Shown here piece after piece: positions 57,726 through 64,000 of a stretch of DNA of 64,000 nucleotides. Position 1 is the stretch's first letter. Each line of letters begins with the position of its first letter. The DNA comes from Thermoflexus hugenholtzii JAD2 (GTDB lineage: Bacteria; Chloroflexota; Anaerolineae; Thermoflexales; Thermoflexaceae). Below the pieces are notes generated by a model, which worked only from the letters and a program-made list of their open reading frames with translations, did no database searches and was not told the origin of the DNA. The DNA lies in the NCBI RefSeq assembly GCF_900187885.1, contig NZ_FYEK01000020.1, positions 26,234 to 90,233 on the forward strand. Reading direction: 5' to 3'. The position numbers were made by a program, and so were the translations under genes.

Positions 57726-58421
57726 ATGAGCAAGCGCACGGCCCGTTCCACCCCGACCCGATCGTCCATCGGTCTGCCGATCCTGGTGGTGGCGGCAGCG
57801 CTGGTGGGGGTGCTGGCCCTGATCGGCTATCAGTGGTGGGCCAGCCGCCTTTCGGAACGCGTCCCCGTGGTGGACTACCCGAGCGGCCTGACCCCGGACG
57901 GTTATCCCTATAAGGGGAACCCGGAGGCGCAGATCGTGATCGAGGAGTATTCGGATTTCCAGTGTCCGGTCTGCGCCCGCTACGCCCGGGAGGTCGCCCC
58001 GCGGCTGGATGAGAAATACGTGAAGACCGGGAAAGTGTATTATATTTTCCGGTATTTCCCCTTCCTGGGGCCGGAGTCCTTCCGGGCGGCGGAGGCGGCG
58101 GCTTGCGCGGCGGAACAGGGCCGGTTCTGGGAATATGAGCACGTCGTCTTCGCCAACCAGCGGGGGGAGAACCTGGGCTGGTTTTCCGATGACCGGCTGA
58201 TCGGGTTCGCCGCGCGGGTGGGGCTGGATCGAGGGCGGTTCGAGAACTGCCTGCTCTCCGGCAAATACCGGGATTTCATCCGCCAGGCGGCGGAGGCCGG
58301 GCGCCAGCGGGGCGTCCGCGCGACGCCGACGATCTTCATCAACGGGGAGAAGATCGAGGGGCTGTATGATGTGACCTTCTATGAGACTTACCTCGACACC
58401 CTGCTGCAGAAAGGCCCATGA
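57726..58421 (+). CDS. membrane-anchored DsbA-like thioredoxin-fold protein
   Basis: This 231-residue protein has one N-terminal membrane helix (about 17-38) and a thioredoxin-fold DsbA domain. The redox motif is CPVC in EEYSDFQCPVCARYARE, and the cis-proline loop is GVRATPTIFINGE. It would form disulfides in exported proteins. The VKOR gene 12 bases later would reoxidise it. GGAGAGGCC lies before the ATG. Confidence 0.9.
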   Translation: MSKRTARSTPTRSSIGLPILVVAAALVGVLALIGYQWWASRLSERVPVVDYPSGLTPDGYPYKGNPEAQIVIEEYSDFQCPVCARYAREVAPRLDEKYVKTGKVYYIFRYFPFLGPESFRAAEAAACAAEQGRFWEYEHVVFANQRGENLGWFSDDRLIGFAARVGLDRGRFENCLLSGKYRDFIRQAAEAGRQRGVRATPTIFINGEKIEGLYDVTFYETYLDTLLQKGP

Positions 58422-58433
58422 GGGGGAAGGCGG

Positions 58434-58895
58434 ATGGCGCAGGCAAGGGTGGCGGCGGCGATAGATCGGCTCGCCCTGGCCCAGATCGGATTGGCCCTAA
58501 TGGGAGCGGGGGTGGCCGCTTACCTGACGTGGGCCAAGCTCCAGGGCGAGGGTCTGGTCTGCCTCGGGTTCCGGGGCTGCGACGTGGTGAACAACAGCCC
58601 CTACGCGGAGCTGCTCGGGATCCCGGTGGCCACCTGGGGGCTGGGCGCTTATCTGGCCCTGGCCTTCCTCGGCGGCCTCTCATGGGTCGACCGCGCCTCC
58701 CTCCGGCCGTGGACGGTGACCCTCTCCTTCGCCCTCGCCCTGGGAGGATGGCTGTTCTCAATGTATCTCACGGCCATCGAGGCCTTCGTCCTCCACGCCT
58801 GGTGCAGCTGGTGTGTGACCTCCGCCATCCTCATCACCCTGTTGCTGGGAGTGTGCGGCCTTCGCTTCTATCAGACGTTCCGGGAGGAAGGGTAA
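58434..58895 (+). CDS. vitamin K epoxide reductase-family disulfide recycler
   Basis: This 153-residue membrane protein has about four helices and the VKOR pattern: two loop cysteines in VCLGFRGCDVVNNSPYAELLGIPVATWGLGAY, and the active-site CxxC in HAWCSWCVTSAIL. Such proteins pass electrons from DsbA-like partners to quinones. The DsbA-like gene directly upstream is the evident partner. Confidence 0.92.
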   Translation: MAQARVAAAIDRLALAQIGLALMGAGVAAYLTWAKLQGEGLVCLGFRGCDVVNNSPYAELLGIPVATWGLGAYLALAFLGGLSWVDRASLRPWTVTLSFALALGGWLFSMYLTAIEAFVLHAWCSWCVTSAILITLLLGVCGLRFYQTFREEG

Positions 58896-58968
58896 ACGCA
58901 GTTAAGGAAGCAAGACGTCGCCTCCGAGATCTTCCTCAATCCTTTAACATTCCGTCAGGAGGGATCCC

Positions 58969-59202
58969 ATGCCGCGCATTCGCTGCCATTATGTGGATTG
59001 TGTCTACCTGGAGGCCGGCATGTGCACGGCCGATGAGATCGAGCTGGACCCTGAGATGGGGTGCCTGACCTATACCCAGGCCGAGGAGGAGGAGTGGGAG
59101 GAGGAAGAGGTGGTCCCGGAGGAAGAGGAGGAGCTGGAGCTGGGCGACGAGGAGTGGGAGGAGATCGACCTCGAGGAGGATGAAGAGGACGAGGAATGGT
59201 GA
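58969..59202 (+). CDS. small Cys-containing protein with very acidic tail
   Basis: This 77-residue protein has four cysteines (CHYVDC, GMC, GC) in its first 33 residues, a layout like DUF1540-type small metal proteins. From residue 38 on, most positions are Glu or Asp, with only a few hydrophobic residues. AGGAGG precedes the ATG. It follows the disulfide pair but has its own gap; function unknown. Confidence 0.7.
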   Translation: MPRIRCHYVDCVYLEAGMCTADEIELDPEMGCLTYTQAEEEEWEEEEVVPEEEEELELGDEEWEEIDLEEDEEDEEW

Positions 59203-59235
59203 GCCGCCCCTCTCAGCCTCCGAAGGACTCTGGGT

Positions 59236-59270
59236 GGGGCGGGGAGCCGCATGAGAGGCTGCCCCGCCCC
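59236..59270. terminator. bidirectional terminator between convergent genes
   Basis: GGGGCGGGGAGCC (59236-59248) pairs with GGCTGCCCCGCCCC (59257-59270) with one bulged base. It lies between the acidic protein gene and the aminotransferase gene. Confidence 0.6.
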
Positions 59271-59307
59271 GTCAGGGTGTAGCCCGCTGTGGCTGTGCCT
59301 CCGGGAT

Positions 59308-60468
59308 CTACCCGTAGCGCTTCAGGAAGCGGGCGATGCGCTCGAGGGCCTCCTCGATCTTCTCGTAGGCGGTGGCATACGAGCAGCGGACGTGCCCTTC
59401 GCCCCCCAGTCCGAAGGCGCTCCCCGGGACCACGGCCACCTTCTCCTCCATGAGCAGACGCTCGCTGAACTCCGTGTCGCTCATGCCGGTGCGGGCGATG
59501 GAGGGGAAGGCGTAGAAGGCCCCTTTCGGCTCGAAGCAGGTCAGGCCCAGCTCGTTGAGCCCCTTCACGATCAGCCGCCGGCGCCGGTCGTATTCCTGGC
59601 GCATCTGTTCCACGTATTCCTCCCCGATGCGCAGGGCGGCCAGGGCAGCATACTGGGAGGGAGTGGGAGCGGACATGATGGTGTATTGATGGATCTTGCG
59701 CATGGCCGCCAGGATCTCCTGAGGCGCCGCTGCATAGCCGATCCGCCATCCTGTCATAGCGTAATCCTTGGAGAAGCCGCCGAGGAGGATGGTTCGCTCC
59801 CGGGCCCCCGGCAACGCCGCGAAACACGTGTGCGTCCCATCGTAGACCAGGCGGTCGTAGATCTCGTCGGAGATCACCAGGAGATCGTATTTCTCCGCCA
59901 GGGCGGCGATGGCCATCAGCTTCTCCCGCGGCATCACCGCCCCCGTGGGGTTGTTGGGGTAGCCGATCAGAATGGCCTTGGTGCGCGGGGTGATGCGGGC
60001 CTCGACGTCGGCGGGGTTGACCTGGAAATCCTCCTCCGCCCGCGTGGCGAAGGTCACCGGCACGCCCCCCGCCAGGGTCACCTCCGGCGCATAGGAGACG
60101 AAACACGGCTGGGGGATGATCACCTCATCCCCCGGATCCAGGATGGCGTTCACCGCCAGGTAAAGGGCCTCGGAAACCCCCACGGTGATCAGGATCTCCG
60201 ACTCCGGGTCATAGGAGACGCCGTAAAGCCGGTAGAGATGCTCGGCCAGCGCCTCCCGCAATTCGATCAGCCCGGAGTTGCTGGTGTAATGGGTCTCCCC
60301 TCGCAGCAGGGACTCCACGCCGGCTTTGAGGATCGGCTCCGGCGTCACGAAATCCGGCTCGCCGATGCTCAGGCTGATCACGTCTTTCATCGTCGCCGCG
60401 ATATCAAAGAAGCGGCGGATCCCGGACGGAGGGATGGAAGCTACGCGCTGGGCGATGAAGTTCCGCAT
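59308..60468 (-). CDS. class I/II PLP-dependent aminotransferase
   Basis: This 386-residue enzyme is an AspC-like fold-type I aminotransferase. It shows SLSIGEPDFVTPEPI, the PNNPTG loop in GYPNNPTGAVM, ISDEIYDRLVYDG, and the PLP lysine in LLGGFSKDYAMTGWRIGY. Substrate is not fixed; aspartate, aromatic or branched amino acids are possible. The ATG at 60468 follows GGGAGGTTGCAGCG. It is 29 bases after the Nudix gene. Confidence 0.9.
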   Translation of the reverse strand: MRNFIAQRVASIPPSGIRRFFDIAATMKDVISLSIGEPDFVTPEPILKAGVESLLRGETHYTSNSGLIELREALAEHLYRLYGVSYDPESEILITVGVSEALYLAVNAILDPGDEVIIPQPCFVSYAPEVTLAGGVPVTFATRAEEDFQVNPADVEARITPRTKAILIGYPNNPTGAVMPREKLMAIAALAEKYDLLVISDEIYDRLVYDGTHTCFAALPGARERTILLGGFSKDYAMTGWRIGYAAAPQEILAAMRKIHQYTIMSAPTPSQYAALAALRIGEEYVEQMRQEYDRRRRLIVKGLNELGLTCFEPKGAFYAFPSIARTGMSDTEFSERLLMEEKVAVVPGSAFGLGGEGHVRCSYATAYEKIEEALERIARFLKRYG

Positions 60469-60497
60469 CGCTGCAACCTCCCGGCCAGATCGTCCGA

Positions 60498-61289
60498 TCA
60501 GAGGCAAATCGGAGGTGTCCTTGGCGTTGTCCTCTCCTCCCGCTGGGGATTCTCCCCCAGCCCCGCCGGATCGACAAGGCCTCCGGATGGAAGCGCGAGA
60601 TCCCGAGCGCCTGCGTGGGATCCCCTGAGGGGATCAAGGGCCTCGCGCGCCACAGCCCGGAACTCCGCCAGGATCATCGCTGTGGCCCCCCAGATGATGT
60701 GCCCCCCCAGCCGGAACACCGGGATCCGCCACCGCGCGCCGTAAAGCTCCCATTCCTCCTCCCCCTGATGGCGCGGATCCAGCAGCCAGGAGAGGGTGGC
60801 CTCCAGCACCTCCGCCACCTCCAGGGGGGCGGGATGGAACACGGGGCGCTCCGGGAGATCGCCCACCACCGGATATACCAGAAAGCCGCTGGGGGGAACA
60901 TATAGGGGCGTGAGACGACCCAGGAGACGCACCCGGCTTCCCGGGAAGCCCAGCTCCTCCTCGGTTTCCCGCAGAGCAGTCGCCTCCGGGGATTCGCCCG
61001 GCTCGCATGCGCCCCCGGGCAGGGAGATCTGCCCCTTGTGATGGGCCACATGATCCGTCCGTCGGGTGAGCGGGAAGGCGAGGTCACGGCCCCGGGGATA
61101 CAAGAGGATCAGCACAGCCGCCGGCCGGGCCTCCGGAGGAAGTCCCCCGGTCTGCTCCAGGAGGGTCCGACGATAGGGCGGGGCCATCTCCCACTGGGCC
61201 GAAGGCCCGGGGAGCGGCCGGGCCAGCGCCTCCCGAAGCCGCTGGATCATCGCTTCCGGTGTCAGCTCCGTGTGGATGGAGGAGTTCAT
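60498..61289 (-). CDS. Nudix hydrolase, CoA-pyrophosphatase-like
   Basis: This 263-residue protein has a full Nudix box (GACEPGESPEATALRETEEELGF) and, just before it, RTDHVAHHKGQISLPGG, typical of CoA diphosphatases (NudL/NUDT7 type). Its C-terminus carries an extra low-complexity stretch of about 40 residues. The ATG overlaps the phosphoribosyltransferase stop by four bases (ATGA). Confidence 0.86.
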   Translation of the reverse strand: MNSSIHTELTPEAMIQRLREALARPLPGPSAQWEMAPPYRRTLLEQTGGLPPEARPAAVLILLYPRGRDLAFPLTRRTDHVAHHKGQISLPGGACEPGESPEATALRETEEELGFPGSRVRLLGRLTPLYVPPSGFLVYPVVGDLPERPVFHPAPLEVAEVLEATLSWLLDPRHQGEEEWELYGARWRIPVFRLGGHIIWGATAMILAEFRAVAREALDPLRGSHAGARDLALPSGGLVDPAGLGENPQREERTTPRTPPICL

Positions 61290-61948
61290 GAGCGCGCCCC
61301 CCAGGCCATGGCTTCTTCTAACAGCGCGATCACCTCCTCGTCGGAGACCTGCTCGAACTGCTCGTAGAAGGCCCCGACGGCCCAGAACAGGGCAGGGGTG
61401 TAAAGCACCACCACCGTGTCGGCTTCCGCTTCCACCCGGGGGAGCATCTCCGGCGGCGCCACCGGGGCGGCGGCGATCCGCCGCTTCGCGCCCCGATGGC
61501 GCAGCGAGCGCAGGCTCACCCGCATCGTCGCCCCCGTGGCGATCCCATCGTCCACCACCACCACGGTTCGCCCTTCCACCGGAACCGGCGGGCGGAGCCC
61601 GCGAAAGCGGACAGCCCGTCGCCGCAGCTCCTCCTGCTGGCGGCGGGTCTCTTCCTCTATGTAAGCGGGGGGGATCTCCAGCTCCGCGACCGCGAGGGGA
61701 TCGATCCAGAGGGTTCCATCCTCGGCCACCGCCCCGATGGCCAGCTCGGGGTTGCCCGGGGCGCCCAGCTTGTGGGCCAGCACTACATCCAGGGGAGCTT
61801 CCAGCGCCCGGGCAACCTCGTAGGCCACCACCACGCCCCCCCGGGGGATCCCCAGCACCACCACCTGTCCGGCCCGGGCCTCCGGCTCCAGGTCCCGCAA
61901 CGCCTCCGCCAGCCGCTGTCCAGCCTCCCGCCGATCCCGGAACCGCAT
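61286..61948 (-). CDS. phosphoribosyltransferase family protein
   Basis: This 220-residue protein has the PRTase fold with the PRPP loop VVVVDDGIATGATM, preceded by VVLGIPRGGVVVAYEVA and LAHKLGAPGNPELAIGAV. It is like the COG1926-type predicted PRTases, whose substrate is unknown. The ATG at 61948 fits GGAGG better than the ATG at 61960. It overlaps the Nudix gene by four bases. Confidence 0.85.
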   Translation of the reverse strand: MRFRDRREAGQRLAEALRDLEPEARAGQVVVLGIPRGGVVVAYEVARALEAPLDVVLAHKLGAPGNPELAIGAVAEDGTLWIDPLAVAELEIPPAYIEEETRRQQEELRRRAVRFRGLRPPVPVEGRTVVVVDDGIATGATMRVSLRSLRHRGAKRRIAAAPVAPPEMLPRVEAEADTVVVLYTPALFWAVGAFYEQFEQVSDEEVIALLEEAMAWGARS

Positions 61949-62001
61949 GGATGCCTCCATACCTGCACAACTGCCAAGTCGATCTTAACGCAGATCCCGA
62001 T

Positions 62002-62020
62002 GGGAGGGGTTCCCCCTCCC
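62002..62020 (-). terminator. short hairpin after gyrA
   Basis: GGGAGGGG (62002-62009) pairs with CCCCTCCC (62013-62020). It lies 36 bases past the gyrA stop and 53 before the next start; no T-run, so weak. Confidence 0.4.
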
Positions 62021-62056
62021 GAGGAACCGGGAAGGCGGGAGGCCGGCGAAGCCGGT

Positions 62057-64000
62057 TCATCCCTCCGGGCGGATCCGGGCGATGGAGGCCAGCCGATCGG
62101 TTTCCGCCAGGGCGATCAGGCGGCTGCCGCGGGCAGCCCGGCCGGCCTGGGGGATCTCCCGGACGGGGATCCGGATGGCCATCCCGCTGACCGTCAGCAG
62201 CACCAGGTCGTCCTCCGGACGCACCGTCCGCGCCGCCACGATCTCCCCGATCTCCTCCAGTCGATCCGCCACCGTCCGCACGCCTCCCGTGGCCCGGCCC
62301 TTCTGGGGATACTGGGCGAAGGGGGTGCGCTTCCCGAAACCTCCCGCCGTCACCACCAGGAGCTCTCCCTCCGGATCCACCCGATCCAGGGCGACTACTT
62401 GATCTCCTTCCTCCAGCCGGATGCCCCGCACGCCGGCCGCCGCCCGACCCATCGGGCGGACCTCCGCCTCCTCAAAGCGCAGCGCCTGGCCCTGGGCCGT
62501 CACCAGCACCAGGTCCCCACGGCCGTCGCTGAGGCAAACGTCTTGCAGCACATCCCCTTCCTCCAGCAGGATCGCCACCAGGCCGGAGGAGCGGACAGTG
62601 AGGAACTCGCTCAGGGGGACCCGCTTGATCTTCCCCATGCGAGTGGCCATCACCAGGTAACGATCCGCCCCATCGCCGGCCCCTTCCATCCAAGCGGGTG
62701 GGACGGCCACCAGGGCGGTGATGCGTTCGCCCTCCGCCAGGTTGATCAGGTTCACAATGGGGAGGCCCCGGGCCGCCCGATCCGCGTCCGGCACCTCGTA
62801 GACCCGGATCCGATAGGCCCGGCCCTGATCTGTGAAAAGGAAGAGGTAGTCCAGGGCTCGACAGGCCAGTCCCCGGGCGACCGCGTCCTCCTCGTCGGTG
62901 GTCATCCCGGTGACCCCGCGCCCTCCGCGGCCCTGAGGCCGGTAGGCGGCCACCGGCACCCGCTTGATGTAGCCGCGCTGGCTCAGGAGCACCAGCACCG
63001 GCTCGTCGGGGATGAGGTCCTCCACCGTGAACTCCGCCGTGGCCTCGGGGAGGATGCGGGTGCGGCGGGGATCGCCGTATTTCTCTTTGAGCTCCTGCAG
63101 CTCCCCGCGGATCACCAACCGGATCTTATGGGGATCGGCCAGCAGGGCCTCCAGCTCGGCGATGCGGGCCTGCAGGCTTTGATACTCCTCTTCCAGCCGC
63201 TGACGCTCCAGCGCCGCCAGACGCCGCAACGGCATGTCCAGGATCGCCTGGGCCTGGACCTCCGTGAGCCCGAAGCGGGCCATCAGGTGTGTTTTCGCGG
63301 TCTCCGCATCGGGGGCGTTGCGGATGAGGGCGATCACCTCGTCCAGGAACTGGAGGGCGATCCGCAGCCCCTCCAGGATGTGGGCCCGCGCCTTCGCCTT
63401 CTCCAGGTCGTAGCGCGTCCGCCGGGTCACCACCTGGATCCGGTGCTCGACGAACAGCTGCAGCATCCGTTTGAGGGAGAGGACCCGAGGCTGGCCATCC
63501 ACCAGGGCCAGCATCTGGACCCCGAAGGTGGTCTGAAGGGGGGTGAACTTCAGGAGCTGGTTGAGCACCGTCTGGGGCCGGGCGCCGCGCTTGAGCTCGA
63601 TGACGATGCTCATCCCGTGGCGGTCGGACTCGTCGCGCAGGTCGGCGATGTCCTCGATGCGCCCCTCGCGGACCAGCTCGGCGATCCGCTCGATGAGGGC
63701 CGCCTTGTTCACCTGATAGGGCAACTCCGTCACCACGATCCGCCAGCGCCCGCCTTTCATCTCCTCGATGCGGGTCACCGCCCGTACCACCAGCCGCCCG
63801 TGCCCGGTGGCGTAGGCGGCTTTGATCCCCTCCTGGCCCAGGATCAGCCCGCCGGTGGGGAAGTCCGGGCCCGGGATGAAGCGCATGAGATCCTCCACCG
63901 TGACCTCGTCCCGCTCCTCCCAGCGGTCGATGAGATGGATCAGGGCGTCGCAGACTTCCTGGAGGTTGTGGGGGGGGATGTTGGTGGCCATCCCCACGGC
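62057..64000 (-). CDS. gyrA: DNA gyrase subunit A, 5' end outside the window
   Basis: The 647 residues in the window begin inside the winged-helix/breakage domain ([16 protein letters not shown]) and run to the stop. The remaining N-terminus, with the catalytic Tyr, lies beyond the right edge. Seen are [33 protein letters not shown], the coiled-coil gate and the C-terminal propeller repeats ([21 protein letters not shown], with the GyrA box). The GyrA box favours GyrA over ParC. It is followed by the phosphoribosyltransferase gene on the same strand. Confidence 0.94.
   Translation of the reverse strand, partial: AVGMATNIPPHNLQEVCDALIHLIDRWEERDEVTVEDLMRFIPGPDFPTGGLILGQEGIKAAYATGHGRLVVRAVTRIEEMKGGRWRIVVTELPYQVNKAALIERIAELVREGRIEDIADLRDESDRHGMSIVIELKRGARPQTVLNQLLKFTPLQTTFGVQMLALVDGQPRVLSLKRMLQLFVEHRIQVVTRRTRYDLEKAKARAHILEGLRIALQFLDEVIALIRNAPDAETAKTHLMARFGLTEVQAQAILDMPLRRLAALERQRLEEEYQSLQARIAELEALLADPHKIRLVIRGELQELKEKYGDPRRTRILPEATAEFTVEDLIPDEPVLVLLSQRGYIKRVPVAAYRPQGRGGRGVTGMTTDEEDAVARGLACRALDYLFLFTDQGRAYRIRVYEVPDADRAARGLPIVNLINLAEGERITALVAVPPAWMEGAGDGADRYLVMATRMGKIKRVPLSEFLTVRSSGLVAILLEEGDVLQDVCLSDGRGDLVLVTAQGQALRFEEAEVRPMGRAAAGVRGIRLEEGDQVVALDRVDPEGELLVVTAGGFGKRTPFAQYPQKGRATGGVRTVADRLEEIGEIVAARTVRPEDDLVLLTVSGMAIRIPVREIPQAGRAARGSRLIALAETDRLASIARIRPEG

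Overview
The window is a 64 kb piece of a GC-rich bacterial chromosome, almost wholly coding, with no phage, IS, rRNA or CRISPR. The gene set suggests a thermophilic Chloroflexota, perhaps Thermoflexus-like: an archaeal-type methionine adenosyltransferase, DUF5666/DUF5667 proteins, a DUF6062 protein, a DUF2089-SHOCT-MFS cassette, a DHH-CBS-nucleotidyltransferase fusion and a large NACHT-HEAT ATPase. This assignment is inference from content and base composition, not from a marker search.

0-16.5 kb: tlyA; a SAM-I riboswitch with two terminators in front of an archaeal-type SAM synthetase; a GT39-like membrane glycosyltransferase; a membrane-anchored NACHT-HEAT protein; gyrB; a DUF2089-GNAT-SHOCT-MFS cassette; a TIM-barrel protein; and a coiled-coil protein with a possible nuclease domain. 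16.6-24.4 kb: DinB; a membrane FadF/EtfD-like Fe-S oxidoreductase; a fluoride riboswitch with promoter and terminator heading a DUF6062 / coiled-coil / zinc-ribbon-HEAT / inorganic pyrophosphatase run (the pyrophosphatase frameshifted in a G8 tract); pyrG; and an orphan Roadblock protein.

24.5-39 kb: an intergenic direct repeat, a lipid-kinase-like protein, a GNAT-like protein, an MFS transporter, gatC-gatA, a degenerate LytM protein with SH3 domains, upp, the DHH-CBS-tRNA nucleotidyltransferase fusion, a cytosine/8-oxoguanine-deaminase-like amidohydrolase, DUF429, DUF309 and a zinc alcohol dehydrogenase. 39-45 kb is a minus-strand housekeeping block read rpsB-tsf-pyrH-frr-uppS-cdsA-tmk-cupin (translation, ribosome recycling, isoprenoid carrier, phospholipid and dTTP synthesis).

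45-54 kb is the most accessory-looking part: a lipoprotein with three DUF5666 repeats and a His/Asp/Ser tail, an ECF sigma factor overlapping a DUF5667/DUF5666 anti-sigma-like protein, a truncated ferric-reductase-like fragment, and a minus-strand sensor kinase that overlaps a beta-propeller lipoprotein gene. 54-64 kb holds tRNA-Lys(CTT), a duplicated promoter-bearing repeat, ybaK-like and tsaD, moeA, a DsbA/VKOR disulfide pair, a small acidic Cys protein, an aminotransferase, a Nudix hydrolase, a phosphoribosyltransferase and most of gyrA.

The best candidate for something not well described is the fluoride-riboswitch operon (19.3-21.8 kb), which carries no recognisable fluoride exporter. The DUF5666 sigma-factor locus (45.0-48.2 kb) and the NACHT-HEAT protein come next.
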